In this document: positions 47,605-61,168 of the stretch, piece by piece
Layout: every line of letters starts with the position of its first letter
Position numbering within the stretch: position 1 is the stretch's first letter
Source: Chlorocebus sabaeus
Lineage: Eukaryota; Chordata; Mammalia; Primates; Cercopithecidae
Direction of reading: 5' to 3'
Assembly (NCBI RefSeq): GCF_047675955.1
Contig: NC_132915.1
Location: 46,452,026 to 46,516,025, forward strand
DNA: 64,000 bases
Translations under genes and position numbers: made by a program
The notes under the pieces: model-generated
Seen by the model: only the letters and a program-made list of their open reading frames with translations
Database searches by the model: none
What the model was told of the DNA's origin: nothing

Positions 47605-49155
47605 TGTTTCCTGACTTTTTAATGATCGCCATTCTAACTGGCAAGAGATGGTATCTCATTGTGGTTTTGATTCGCATTTCTCTGATGACCAGTGATGATG
47701 AGCATTTTTCCACATGTCTGTTGGCTGCATAAATGTCTTCTTGTGAGAAGTGTCTGTTCATATCTTTGGCCCAATTTTTGATGGATTTTTTTTTCTTGTA
47801 AATTTGTTCAAGTTCTTTGTGGATTCTGGATATTAGCCCTTTGTCAGATGGATAGATTGCAAAAATTTTCTCCCATTCTGTAGGTTGCCTGTTTACTCTG
47901 ATGATAGTTTCTTTTGCTGTGCAGGAGCTCTTTAGTTTAATTAGATCCCATTTGTCAATTTTGGCTTTTTTTGCCATTGCTTTTGGTGTTTTGGATATGA
48001 AGTCTTTGCCCATGTCTATGTCCTGAATGGTATTGCCCAGGTTTTCTTCTAGGATTTTTATGATCCTAGGTCTTACGTTTAAGTCTCTGATCCGTCTTGA
48101 GTTTATTTTTGTAAAAGATATAAGGAAGGGGTCCAGCTTCAGTTGTCTGCATATGGCTAGCCAGTTTTCCCAACACTATTTATTAAATAGGGAATGTTTT
48201 CCCCATTGCCTATGTGTGTCAGGTTTATCAAAGATCAGATTGTTGTAGCTGTGTGGTGTTATTTCTGAGGCCTCCGTTGTGTTCCATTGGTCTATGTATC
48301 TGTTTTGGTACTGGTACCATGCTGTTTTGGTTACTGTAGCCTTGAAGTACAGTTTGAAGTCAGGTAGTGTGATGCCTGTAGCTTTGTTCTTCTTGCTCAG
48401 GGTTGTCTTGGCTATGTGGGCTCTTTTTTGGTTCCATATGAAGTTTAAAGTAGTTTTTTCCAATTCTGTGAGAAACGTCAGTGGTAGCTTGATGGGGACA
48501 GCATTGAATCTATGAATTACTTTGGACAGTATTGCCATTTTCATGATATTGATTCTTTATATCCAGGAGCATGGAATGTTTTTCCATTTTTTTGTGTCCT
48601 CTCATTTCCTTGAGCAGTTGTTTGTAGTTGTCCTTGAAGAGATCCTTCACATCCTTTGTAAGTTTATTCTCTTAGTAGCAGTTGTGAATGGGAGTTCACT
48701 CATGGTTTGGCTGTTTGTCTGTTATTGGCATGTAGGAATGCTTGTGATTTTTGCACATTGATTTTGTATCATGAGATTTTATTGAAGTTGATTATCAGCT
48801 TAAGGAGGTTTTGGGCTGGGACAATGGGGTTTTCTAAATGTACAGTCATGTCATCTGTAAAGAGAGACAAATTGACTTCCTTTCTTCCTATTTGAATACT
48901 CTTTATTTCTTTTTCTTGCCTGATTGCCCTGGCCAGAACTTCCAATATTATGTTGAATAGGAGTGGTGAGAGAGGGCATCCTTGTCTTGTGCTGGTTTTC
49001 AGAGGGAATGCTTCCAGTTTTTGCCCTTTCAGTATGATATTGGCTATAGATTTGTCATAAATAGCTCTTATTATTTTGAAATATGTTCCATCAATACCTA
49101 GTTTATTGAGACTTTTGAGCATAAATGGGTGTTGATTTTTATTGAAGGCTTTAGG
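47605..49155 (-). mobile_element. Older L1, 5' remainder after the nested insertion
   Basis: Continues ORF2 from 41475 through the reverse transcriptase (FTDD in place of FADD in the fragment at 48769-49122) and stops near 'attgaaggctttaggtgg', so it is 5'-truncated. Frames are broken. Confidence 0.88.
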
Positions 49156-51400
49156 TGGTTGTTGTTAATAATTTTCACCAGTTTCACTGGGGAGTGCATC
49201 AGGAGAGCTCTTCAGTCATCATCTCTCAATGTTTCTTGTTTTAAACTGCTAAATTTTGGGGTAATTTGTTATACTTCAATAGATAAATACTGGATCAAAA
49301 ATACAGTGGCAATTGTGATAGAGATTGTGAAATCACTGACTTTAGAAGTTGTACCAACTTATACTTCCACCAGAAAAGATAGGAAGGTACTTATTTTCTC
49401 TACATTCCTGGCCATAATATTGTTTTTAAACTTTTGTATTTTCTTATCTGAAATGTAAAAAATGATATCCTGAAGTAGTTTTCACTTGCATTTCTCTTAT
49501 TATTTGTAAGGTAATGCTAAGGGCCATTTTATATCTTTTTTCTGTGGGGTTTTTCTTTTATATATCTTTTTCTATCCATTCTCGTGGCATGTCTAATTCA
49601 TGTCCTATGGTGCCCTTCAAACTCACTATATTATGTAAAGAACTTATTGGCTTCTTTTAGTTATTTTACTACCTAACTTTCTCACTATCACAGGCATGCC
49701 ATTTTCTTCCTTTTCTTTAAATTTCACATCTTGAGGGTAATCTTTGATACCTTTTGGACTCTTTTAACAGAAAATCAATGCCTGAGTTCAGCCACTTCCT
49801 CTTTTGCAGTGTCACTCAAATTTAGTAATTCCTCTGCGTCCTTAACTTCCAAATCCTCTATCTTGGTTCTCAGTAGCTCAGCTCTGCACATCTTATTGAT
49901 TTCTTTTCCAAACATCAGTTCTGTTTTACATCTGTACTTTGAGACAAAGGAAGATATTAGCCACCAAAGAAAATAATTTGTAAAATTCAAGTTAAAGGTA
50001 GCCAATGAAAATTCTAGGACTTTCTTAATGGATATTTGGAGGAAAGTTGTAACCTTTAAGCTTGGATGCCTAGAGGATACCTCATGTTGCAAAGAAACCT
50101 GACTGTGAGATTTAGACATGCATGGCCATCATTAAAACAGATATTTCCACCACATTTACCCATTTATCAGGTATCAGTTGAATGTCATTTGATTGTCAGA
50201 CACTCTGGAAAAGTTAGAGAAAGAGATAGCTCTGCATTTAGCTATTGAAGAATACTCTCTAATAGGAAAGACATTTGTAGAAAGAGACAATTTATAATAA
50301 GAATTTGATAAATACTATAATGATATTCATATTAATGTAATTATTTCTTTGATCTCTGGAAAAAGTTAAAAAAGTTCTCACTCTCATTAATTCTATTTTA
50401 GGTAATCAGAAGTTTATGTTGTTGAAAATGAAATTTTGATTTCCTTAGTAGAATAATATCATGCTAGAAAATGTTTTTATAGTGTGATTTTATTCTTATA
50501 AATTTGTAGAAAATGTTATTTCCTATGATATATAGACATTTAAGTTTACCTTTATGTCACTTTATGAGTTTATTATAAATTACTACTGGAAAAAGGACAT
50601 TTTGAATATATCATTTGTTCATTAGCTCTACAAATCTAATTTCCTTGCTATTGTATATACACTCTCACTTTAGATTATTGGTATCATAAGAGTATAACCA
50701 CTGTATTTTATCTTTAAATGCATAAGGAAACAACCTCAGGAGGCAGGAGTAATAAACATTGAAGAAACAGTAACTTGGAGTTTCTATATTAGATTTACAT
50801 TAATATATTCATAGAAATATTAATACATTAGTAGCCATAAGAGCTAGAATTGTTAAACTTTTCTTTGAATAACTACAAATGTGTGCCAAACTCCAGTATC
50901 TTTGCCTTAGACACAAATTTCATCTAGGCTTTAAAAATTAATAATACATTATTTTTTCCATAGAGAACTTTGAGTTTGGAGTAAAGCAACAGCAACTATT
51001 ATTTGCCTGCTAAAATGATATTGTGAATAATTTTGTAGACTTATCCAACAATGTGCTGTCCTGCATTTTGTGTAACTCTAGGTACTGCAGCTTGTAATCC
51101 ACTTACTGTTACAAAGAATCTCAGGAAGTGAATTATTGTGTTTCTTTCCTGCTGTAAATCCATCCAGAGTTGGGATATTAATTAATTTCCTCCAGTCTTT
51201 TTTTTTTCTTTACATTTACTTCTATGGTTAATCTTTTTTGTTTTACTTTCTGCTTTTTCTTTTCTATCAATAGTTATTTGACATGTATTTGTCTTAGGGC
51301 AGTGATCTCAGTATGGGCTGTCTGAAGACCTGTACTGGTAAGGAGAATGTGCCAGAATGTATATCAACCTTGTGCCCTCTTCACTGAGAAAGTTTTGATA
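49156..51400. other. Intron 2 sequence, with a probable ancient L1M at 49320-49620
   Basis: 'tatacttccaccagaaaaga', then 'ttttcacttgcatttctctt', resembles minus-strand L1M ORF2/3' sequence. 49660-51400 is AT-rich and unassigned. No exon seen. A minus-strand open frame at 49775-50119 has an acidic, heptad-like tail but no known match. Confidence 0.4.
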
Positions 51401-51408
51401 CTTGTCTT

Positions 51409-51717
51409 TTTTTCTTTCTTTCTTTTTTTTGTTTTTTGAGATGGTGTGTCGCTGTGTCACCGAGGCTGTAGTGCAGTGGCGCGATCTCGGCTCATTGCAA
51501 GCTCCGCCTCCCGGGTTCACGCCATTCCCCCGCCTCAGCCACCAGAGTAAGTGGGACTACAGGCGCCCGCCACCATGCCCGGCTAATTTTTTGTATTTTT
51601 AGTAGAGACAGAGTTTCACCGTGTTAACCAGGATGGTCTCGATCTCCTGACCTCATGATCTGCCCTTCTTGGCCTCCCAAAGTGCTGGGATTACAGGCGT
51701 GAGCCACTGTGCCCAGT
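51409..51717 (-). mobile_element. AluY element
   Basis: Minus-strand Alu. Flanks share CTTGTCTT (51401-51408 and 51718-51725). Confidence 0.93.
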
Positions 51718-51725
51718 CTTGTCTT

Positions 51726-52246
51726 GCTTTCTTTTATGGCCAACTAGTAAATACCAAATCACAGTCCTGCATTTTGAAAAGCACTGTCTTAAGTTTCTAT
51801 ACTTTGTTACACGCTACCTTCACTGGAGATACACTAAGCTTTGTTGGTAGAAGAGAATACAATATGAAGAGAACTGGAATAGTGGTCTTCAGGGAATCAC
51901 CAAATGCTCTTGAGACCCTCATTAAACACATAGGTGGTATAATTAATTATCTTTCCATCTGGATGTTTCCCTGAGTTGTTGCATTTGCTTTACTTTTATT
52001 GCACCTGAGGATGGAGGGAAGGAGGTGGTTTGGTGGGCAGGAGGGTGCACAGACTATGGGGCATAGAACATTTAGCATAAAGTCAGTCAATGGAAACATT
52101 TCTAACTGGACAGGGTAAAGTTAAAAAAAAAAAGTGCTTTTTGTTTTGGTTTCAATGGATGGAGTGACTTCTCACACTAATTACTGCTTTGGAATTAGAT
52201 TGGAGGATGTTTACTATGTTTTTAGGTAGACTTCTGGTTTTAATGA
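51726..52246. other. Intron 2 sequence, nothing recognised
   Basis: No gene or repeat recognised. Confidence 0.4.
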
Positions 52247-52621
52247 TGTATTAGTCTGTTCTCACACTGCTAATAAAGATATACCTGAGACTGGGTAATT
52301 TATAAAGGAAAAGAGGTGGAATTCACTCACAATTCCAGATGGCTAGGGAGACCTCACAATCATGGCAGAAGGCGAACAAGGAGCAAAGTCAATGTCTTAC
52401 ATAGTGGCAGACAAGACAGCATGTGCAGTGGAACTCGCTTTTATGAAACCATCAGATATTGTGAGACTTGTTCACTATCATAAGAATGGGGTTGGGGGTG
52501 GGGGTAAGATTCGTGCCTGTGATTGAGTTACCTCCCACTGGGTCCCTCCCACCACATGTGGAGATTATGCGAGCCACATTTCAAGATGAGATTTGGGTGG
52601 CAATACAGCCAAACCATATCA
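52247..52621 (-). mobile_element. Solo LTR, THE1-type (ERVL-MaLR)
   Basis: The plus strand begins TGTATTAGTCTGTTCTCACA and ends AGCCAAACCATATCA, the reverse complement of a THE1 LTR. No internal sequence. I could not find an unambiguous 5-bp duplication. Confidence 0.9.
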
Positions 52622-53068
52622 GATAATACATGGATGTACTAATGCATTGTTTCATTGTCATGATAATTATGCTCTCTTTGCCCTCATTTTTAGAAATTAT
52701 TCCAGAAATAAGAGTATAATAAAGTACAAGTTGAAACTGTGTTTTTGTGATTCATTAGATATCATGAGCAAATCAGTATAGATAGATTCTGCTTATTCAA
52801 TAGTCTCTTGAATATTGCTTTCAAAGCATTTATATTTCATTGTAAGTATTTATGTGTGTCAGTTTGTTGCCTTTTCCATTGAATAGTCTGAGGACCATGT
52901 TGTGCATATTTTCCACAGTGCTTATTACAGCCCCTGGCACAAAGGCAGTGAATAAATGAATGAATAACTGAACAAGCAAATGCATGATATTATAATATAC
53001 GGTAGTGGAAACTAGTATCTTGAAGATAAGAATAAATAAGTGTATCTGCATATTAAAAAATGTTGATC
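52622..53068. other. Intron 2 sequence, L2-like tail near 52910-52970
   Basis: 'cccctggcacaaaggcagtg' with 'aataaatgaatgaataac' suggests an L2 3' end. Otherwise unassigned. Confidence 0.45.
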
Positions 53069-53345
53069 TGGCTGGGCACAGTGACTCATGCCTGTAATCC
53101 CAGCACTTTGGGAGGCTGAGGCATGTGGATTGCTTGAGCTCAGGAGTTCAAGACCAGCCTGGCCAACACAGCGAAAACCTGTCTCTACAAAAAATACAAA
53201 AATTAGTTGGGTGTGGTGGTGCACATCTGTAGTTCCAGCTACTTGGGAGGCTGAGGTGGGAGGATAGCTTGAGCCCAGGAGGTGTAGGTTGCAGTGAGCC
53301 AAATTCATGCCACTGCACTCCATCCTGGGCAGCAGAGCAAGGCAC
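53069..53345 (+). mobile_element. Alu (AluJb/Sx), no A tail
   Basis: Plus-strand Alu ending at GCAGAGCAAGGCACATTG without a poly(A) tail, so the 3' end has been lost or altered. Confidence 0.9.
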
Positions 53346-55806
53346 ATTGTGCAATTTTAGAATGTTGGAGATAGTGAGAAGATCATAAAACCTGTTAGAG
53401 GGGGAAAAATGCAGTCATATACATGGAGTTAGTAATTAGAATAACAGTGATTGTCTCAATTACTAGAAGCTGGAAGATATGGAGCAATGCTTTCATAATT
53501 CTGGGAGATAAATTATTTTCAACCTAAAATTCCATAACCAGCCAGATGTTAATCAAGTTTAAAATAATAATAAAAAATACATTTTCTGTAATATATGGTC
53601 TCAAATCTCCCATGTACATATTCTTAGGAAGCCACTGGAAGATGTGTACCACCAAAACGAAGAATATACCAAAAAAGATAAAAAGTTGGGATTGAGGAAA
53701 TGTGAGATCCAACATATGAATAATATAAAGATATTCCAAGGTGAAGATAAAAGAAGATAGAGAAGACTTGGTAGCAGGACTACAACAGTTCTTTAAGAAG
53801 GATAACTCTGAAAAAATTAGCACTGATAGATTGTAATGTTTTTGAGAAAGATATTTCATACTTTGAGAATTCTAGAAAGGATTAGTGATAAGTAAACAGA
53901 AAACCGCACAAATAGAGGCGACATAATGTTTTTTAAAAAAGGAAAAAGAGCTTTATTAACATTTCTCTCCATTACATTAAGTAACACAACTACTAAATCA
54001 TCACTTCCTTGTAGGATTCCAAATGTGATGCTACATTGATTGTAAGGGGTATGTGTAAGTCTCTTGAGAGTTCCTACTCTAGATGAGTTCACTTAAAAAA
54101 AATTCTTTTCAGTATCCTGTTCTTTCTCATCTCTCAGTTTTACCTCTTATCTTTCACATGAAGAATTAGAAAAGCGTCTATACTGATTTTCTTTTGAGAT
54201 CCACACACAATTCAAGGACCAAAAGGTCAGCATAAATTTATGTTTCTCTTAGCAAGCATGTGTTTAATGTCAGAAGGAAGGGAAGGTGCATAGGCTGTTA
54301 AGACTTGATAGAACCTAAAAGGAAGAATATACCAAAGGTATTTGTAGGGCACTAGAAAGCAAGCAAGACATTTTCTGCTCTGATGTTAACAGTTATCAGT
54401 CAGTGAAAAGTTCTACAATGAGGTATAGCATATGTATCTTCATAGTGACATTAATTCAGTCAGCTAAAGAGTGAGGTTGTTAATAACAGAGTGATGCAAT
54501 TTTTAACTGTTCAGAGAAACAAAAAGTTATATATGAAAGGAAATGTCATCATAGTATACCATGTCGCTCAGCTGTGAACCATACATAATAAGTACTACAT
54601 TAAAAAACTACAGTAAAAATCAGGATTTACACCTGCCATGTAAACACTGGTCAGACGGCACAGCCCCCAGAAGTGCTGGGGTAGTGTACCCTGAGGAAAA
54701 CTTACAGAGAGGGGATCCCTGGCAAGTGTGTAGGTACTCCATTGTCCTCTTCCCTCTGGGGCAGTATAAAGCAGTCTGACAAGATTATACATGTCAGACT
54801 CTGGGAAAATTACCCTGTCACTTCTGGTATGATGAAAGACTGGGAGACACATTATAAAATGTATATAATAGTTTTGCTATTCAAATACGTTTATTTCCTG
54901 AGTGTGATTAGTAAAAAGTTAGACAATAAGGCATGTTGAGTTATTGGAATTCTGTTTTGATTCTATGTGTTGGTTAGCAGATAGCAAATATTGTAATAGC
55001 AAGGGATACTAGCCCTCTCAAACACACAAAAGAAAATCTATCCAAATGTGTTCCTGTGGTATTTAGATCCAAGGGCTATCAATGTTGGGAGGAAATGGGT
55101 AAGAAGGAAAAAGATTATGTTCCTGCCTTTCTTGATGTGAGTTAGCAAAGAACGTAAAAAAAAAAATTATATCCCCAAATTTAAGAAATAAGTAACATAT
55201 AACCTAATGAATACATTTATGGATAGTACTTGGGATTGCTTTTTTGGTGGTGGTGGTTGTTTTTGGTTATGTCTTAATAATTATGTTTAAGTTTAAAAAA
55301 TAACATGTAATTTGGATGAAACTAAGAATTAAATAAATATATGTGACTACTCGTGCTGATTCTGTATGTGATCTTCGATTAATTTGAAAGTTGCATATAC
55401 GTTAGCATAGCAGATTTTTAGGCCATTTATTATTTTGAAACTCTTAAGTTTACTTGTTGAATAAATGTCCTGTATAGCAGCATTTATTAACCACAGGTAT
55501 CTATTTATTTTGTTATACTTTATATACCATTTATAGTAAAGACTTTTTTTCAGTTTTGGTTTATTTGAAACCATAGATGGCTCTACTGAATAAGGATTTT
55601 GAATAAGAGTGGGGTATGGTAGACTAGGGTGATGAATTGTGAAGTTTTGTGTTGGTTCTAGTGAAGGTGATAGTTTTACCAAAAGACCGGGTCAGCAACA
55701 AATTACAGGGGCAGGAGTTGTGGAAAGTTTGTTCACTACCATAGTCTGGCATCCACTTTTTACCTTTTCTTTGAGTAGATTTAGAGTCTTTTTATTATTT
55801 AAGCGA
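53346..55806. other. Intron 2 sequence; 53500-53860 weakly L1M-like
   Basis: 'ctaaaattccataaccagcc', 'ggaagccactggaagatgtg' and 'accaccaaaacgaag' resemble an L1M-associated segment. The remainder is unassigned. Short open frames at 54561-54852 and 55347-55911 lack any known domain. Confidence 0.4.
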
Positions 55807-56083
55807 CTGCATCTTGCTTTGTTACCCAGGATGGAGTACAGTGGTGTGATCATAGCTCACTGCAGCCTCGAATCTCTGGGCTCAACTGATTCTCCTGCCT
55901 CAGCCTCCTAAGTAGCTAGGACTACAGGTGTGCATCCACCATGTTTGTCTAATTTTTTAAAAATTTGTACACGTGGGGTTCTGCTGTTTCGCCAGGCTGA
56001 TCTCGAACTCCTGGGTTCAAGCGTCCTCTTGCCTCAGCCTTAGAAAGTGCTGGGGTTACAGGTCTGAGCCACCACACTCGGCC
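55807..56083 (-). mobile_element. AluJo element
   Basis: Strongly diverged minus-strand Alu (GATGGAGTACAGTGGTGTGA to GTCTGAGCCACCACACTCGG). Flanks share TTAGAGTCTT/TTAGAATCTT. Confidence 0.88.
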
Positions 56084-56289
56084 TTAGAATCTTGAGTAAT
56101 CCTAAACCTGATAGAACATAATGACAGCCTTGTGAATATTTGCAGTCTCTTTTGACTGCTCCAGATATCCTTGGTACATTCTTTTGAATTGTTGAATATG
56201 GTTCTCACTCTGGTTCTATGAATTGAAATCAAATATTAAACTGGAGATTGTAAAATCATTGACAAGACCGATTGTTAAGGAGCTTTTCC

Positions 56290-57268
56290 CTGTGTTTTTT
56301 TTTTTTTCTTCTAGTTTTGTGATTTCAAGTCTTATGATTAAGCCTTTAATCCATTTTGAGTTGATTTTTGTGTATGGCATAAGATAAGGGTCCAACTTTA
56401 TTCTTCCACATGCAGTTATCTGGTTTTCTGGGTACCATTTATTGAAGAGACTTTCCTTTGCATATTGCGTATTCTTGGCACCTTTGTTGAAAGCTAGTTG
56501 ACCATTTGTGTATGGATTTATTTCAGGTTCTCTATTCTGTTATATTGGTTTGTTTATCTGTGTTTATGCCAGTACCATGCTGTTTTGATTACTATAGCTT
56601 TGTAATCTGATTTGAAATCAGGAAGTGTGATGCTTCAACTTTGTTCTTATTGCTGAAGATTGCTTTAGCTAGTCATGATCTTTTGTGGTTCCATATGAAT
56701 TTTATGACTTTTTTTTCACTTGTATGAAAAATGTCATTGGAATTTTGATAGGGATTGCATTGAATCTGTAGATTGCTTTGGGTAATATGTATATTTTAGC
56801 AAAAACCATCCTTCGAATCCACGAGCTATTTTTCCAGTTATTTGTGTCTTTAATTTCTTTCATCAATGTTTTATAGTTTTCAGTTATAGGTCTTTCATGT
56901 ATTTGGTTAGATTTATTTCTAAGTATTTATTTTTGATTCTGTTGTTAATGGAACTGTTTTATTAATTTCTTTTTCAGAGAGTATGTTTTAGTGTTATAGA
57001 AACACAACTGATTTTTGTATGCTGATTTCGTATTCTGAAACTTTACTAAATTTGTTTACTAGTTACTAGTTTTTTGTTTTGGAAGGAGTCTTTAATTTTC
57101 TTTATATAAGAATGTGTTATCTTATATAAAGACAGTGGCAGTTTTACTTCTTCCTTCCTAATTTGGATGGCCTTTCTTTCTTTTTCTTGCTTAATTGCTT
57201 TGAGTAGGTCTTCCAGTACTATATTGAATAAAAGTGGCAAGAGTGGATTCTCTTGATGGTGTTCCATA
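56290..57268 (-). mobile_element. Old L1 (L1PB/L1MA age), ORF2 reverse transcriptase part
   Basis: Minus-strand ORF2 text ('tagcctttaatccattttga', 'agtaccatgctgttttgatt', 'cattgaatctgtagattgct'). It ends abruptly at 'tctcttgatggtgttcc' and is followed by L1 5' region, so endonuclease and ORF1 are missing. Confidence 0.82.
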
Positions 57269-59345
57269 AGTACTGTAGACTTTACTTTTACATTCCTTTT
57301 TACATTCTTTCTGTTTGTCTAACTGGGTAATTTCAAATTATCTGTTTTTGAGTTCACAGATTCTTCTGCTTGATTAAATCTGATGTTGACACTATTTCAT
57401 TTTGCATTTCATTGTTATATTCCTCAGCTTTGGAATTTCTGTTTCTTTTTAATGATTTTTATCTCTGTTTTCACATGTATTGTTTTCTTTAATATCATTG
57501 TGTCATCCATCTGTGTTCTCTTGTAGCTCGGTGGGCTTCCTTGAAACAGTTGACTCATTCTCCTCATTACAATGTTTTGGTCAATGATGGACTATATATC
57601 TGATGGTAGTCCCGTAAGATTATAATACCATATTTTTACTGTACTTTTTCTATGTTTAGATATGTTTTCATGCACAGATACTTACCATTGTGTTACAGTT
57701 GCCTATAGTATTCAGTACAGTAACATGCTGTATAGGTTTGTAGCTTAAGAGTTATAGACTGTACCATATAGCCTAGGTTGTGTAGTAGTCTACATCATTT
57801 AGGTCTATGTGAGTGCACCCTATCATATGTGCACAAGGACAGAATCACCTAATGATGCATTTCTCAGAATGAATGCTTGTTAAGTTACACATGACTGTAT
57901 TTTGAATTCTTTGACAATTCAAAGATCTCCATTTCATTGGGATTGGTTACTGGAAAATTGTCATTTTGTTTTTTGGTGGCATCTTGTTTTTGATTTTTTT
58001 GTGTTTGTTGCCTTGCATTGATATCTGTGCATTTCATGGAGCAGTCACTTCTAGACTTTACACACTGGTTTCAGTGGCTAAAGACTTTCACCTACAGATG
58101 GGTACAAGAGTGCCGGCTTGGTGAGGTGCCATGGTTCCAGCTTTGGTGAGGATATAGCAGTATAGTCTCCATGCAGTTTTGTCAGCTGAAATCAGTATCT
58201 GCTAAGATTGTAGGAGTCCTCAGCAGCCAAGGCTGTGTGTGTTACAAGGTGTCTGCAGGGGGAGCAAGGGCTTTTGGGTTCTTTGATGGCCAAGGCTGCT
58301 GAGGTCTCCCTGATCTCTTTTTCTCTTGTGCAGGAAGTTGTGGTTGAGGGTATCCCTAATGGTGCTGGGTGTAGCTTAGCACAGTGCCTATGGAGTGGCC
58401 ATGGAGCTGATGTTTGGAGCTCAGGCATGTGTGGAGGGAGGATGGTGACTCCAGGGTGTGGGGTAGCAGTGGTTCTAGTATCCAGGGCACAGGCACCCCC
58501 ACCAGTTTGGTAATGGTGTATGCAGTATGGGTGCTCACGGAATAGCCAGGGAACCAGGGTGCAAAGTGTGGATATGTGCAAAGTTATAGGTGGCTCCAGG
58601 GTCCAGGACATTGTTACTCTCCCTGTGGTGGTGGCTACAGTGTCCTAGGTGCATGCACATGTAGAGTAGCCATGCAGCCAGGATCCATAGTGCAGTTGTG
58701 TGTAGAGTGAACAGTGGCTTCAAGATCTGGGCACAGGCTAGCCTGCTGTGTTGGTGGCTCCAATGTTTGAGGCATGGATACTCATGGATTGGCCATTGAG
58801 CTGGGGTTTGGAGTCCAGGTGAGTAGTGCAGCTGTAGTTCTGGGATCTGTTGCATATGTGGGGTTGTGGGGGTGGCAGCTTCTTCTGGGAGGTGGTTATA
58901 GCTATTGTTATCTCAGTAGTGAAAGCTGCTGGTGTCCTCTGAGGAGTAGGTTGCTGGAGTTCGTACCTATGAACACCAAGGAGACAAAATGCAGGGAGTC
59001 CGCGACTGCTTTTGGGACTGTTAAGCTCCTTAGCAGTAATGGCTACAAGAGTAATCTGCAGAGTAGGTTGTTGGGGTCCATGGTAGCACCTGCTGTGTGG
59101 CTGATACTGATTTCCCTACACTACTTCTTTGTTCCTAGTTGTCCCCAGACATTTTAGGTATTATGAAATACCTCATCCATCCATTCTGTGCAGTTATTCA
59201 CCAATTTTTCCTCCATTTTTGTTGTGTAGATTCTTAGTTAGACTCTTGAGACCTCTTTGGGCTGTTTTCCTTATGGATAGCTTTCTAGTTATTTTTGTGG
59301 GAGGAAGAATGAAGGCTGGTATTTCTTACTCTGTCATCTTGCTGT
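57269..59345 (-). mobile_element. Old L1 5' region/5'UTR, interrupted by a Tigger-type element
   Basis: Minus-strand. Ends (element 5' end) at CAGCAAGATGGCAGAGTAAG as read on the minus strand, the start of an older L1 5'UTR. The interior 58080-59100 is GC-richer and repetitive in wording ('ggtggctccagggtcc', 'ggtggctccaatgtttgagg', 'ggtggctacagtgtcctagg'). The open frames here are by-products of this repetitive GC-rich text. Confidence 0.7.
57565..57899 (+). mobile_element. TcMar-Tigger nonautonomous DNA transposon (MER2/Tigger3-like)
   Basis: 'ttttggtcaatgatggacta', 'gtcccgtaagattataatac', 'cagtacagtaacatgctgta' and the end 'acacatgactgta' match a Tigger-derived element, interrupting L1 5' sequence. 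Confidence 0.75.
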
Positions 59346-60529
59346 ATACTGCCTTTAAATAATATGTTTTTCATAATTGTAAAATGTTTTAATGCCTAAC
59401 ATTTTTCTGTTATCATTTTTATTTCCTGGATATTATTCTAAAATTGCCTAATTTTTAAAAAGGGAAATTTTACTTAGAAAAGGCTGAACGTAGTAAAATG
59501 CATAGTAGGTCAAACATAAACTTCTAGGTTTCAGTGCACTTTATTGCTAAGTCTACTTATAAGTGTATACACATTCCTCCATAAACTTTGATCTGACAAG
59601 CCTTTACATCAAGGCCTCCAACATGATTAATATCATATTTATTTATGCTGATGTTTCATCTTTGATATCATATACATATAGGGGAGTCACACTGCAAAAC
59701 CTGAGGGAAAAGCTTTTTGAATTTTGGAAAAAATAATGGTTATATCCTGTTGGAAAATTTCTACAAATTTTTGTGGAGAAAAGAAAGTTAATGGCTTCAG
59801 CATCAGTGAAGACCAGCTGTATTAATTTCGAAGAAGTCACTGTCAAAAAGAACAAATAGTACATCTTTTATCATTTAGTGGAAAGCCAGAAATGTTGAGT
59901 ACTACCTAAACATTATTAGTATGAAGTTATAGCTATAGTGATGAATAATAATATCTAACATTTCTATATTACTTTAATTTTAATGTAAAACATCTCATTG
60001 GAAATTTCATGTCTTCTAACCTGATAGAGGAATAGTAAACAAATTAGGGTATAAATTTTCTTAATCACCAGTGTTATTAAGACAAATTTGTTCCTTTAAA
60101 ATAATAACTTTATGAAATACATATATGTATGCATATTTAATTTTAAAAATAGTTTCTACCATTTGATACCCTGATGCCTCTTATTTTAGGGAAACAATGT
60201 ATATAAAACTTGTTTTCTTGTTTCTGCCATAGTCTTAAAGTAGGGGTATTGTAGAAGTGTGGACAGATGCTTATCACTCTTGAGCTGTTAAGGGTTAATC
60301 TGTGGCTGAAATTATGGTATTAAAAGATTCAACATTCTTATTCCTGTTTTTTTTTATTAAATTGGAATTGTAACAGTGATTCACAGTAATTAAGTCAGAA
60401 GTTTGCTTTCTTCTCATCAAAACAAAGAAACATTGTTGGAGAAGATTAGTGGAAGACTTAAAGGGTGTTTTTGATTGATTTTAGAGTCAGCGATTTTTTT
60501 AGGAAGTAGTAGATAGCCAGTTTTAAAAA
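59346..60529. other. Intron 2 sequence, nothing recognised
   Basis: AT-rich. No exon or repeat recognised. Confidence 0.4.
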
Positions 60530-61168
60530 ATTGAACTTTTCATTTTGAGATAATTGTAGATTCACATGCAGTTATAGGAAATAATACAGAGATTTGGCAT
60601 ACCCTTGAACCATTTCTTTCCAATGATAACATCTTGCAAAACTATAGTGCAGTATGAAGCCAGGATATTGACATTTATACAGTCAGTGTGGAACAATTCT
60701 GTCACCATAAGGACCCCTTTTATAACCCCACTCACTTCTCTCTTTACATCTCACACCCAACTCTGTTTGTAACTCCTGGCAACTGCCAATTTGTTCTCCA
60801 TTTTTGTAATTTTATCATTTCTAAAATGTTGTATTAATGGAATCAGACAGCACATAACTTTTTAGTATAGGCTTTTCATTCAGCATAATTCTCTGGTGAT
60901 TCTTTCAAATTTTTGTGTGTATCAATAGTTGATTTATTTTTATTTCTGAAGAGTGTCCCATAGTATGGATGTACCATAGTTTAACCATTCACTTATTGAA
61001 GGACATCTGGGTTGTTTCCAGTTTTTGACTATTACGAATTAGTTGCTATGAACATTTGTGTACATACTTTTTTGTTGTAAACCTAAGTTTTTATCTGGGA
61101 TAAATGGCCAGTAGTGTAATTACTGGGCCATATGATTGTTATAGCCTTAGTTTGTTAAGAAATTGCCA

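Noticed and set aside
49775..50119. Minus-strand 114-codon frame with an acidic heptad-like tail
   Set aside because: It resembled a coiled-coil pseudogene, but I recognise no parent gene and see no splice sites. Kept only as a note in the intron description.
52247..52621. A complete endogenous retrovirus
   Set aside because: Only a solo LTR is present; there is no internal or coding region next to it.
58192..59157. Open frames on both strands with repeated motifs
   Set aside because: The region is GC-richer L1 5'UTR with repetitive wording. The peptides have no domain and the two strands mirror each other.
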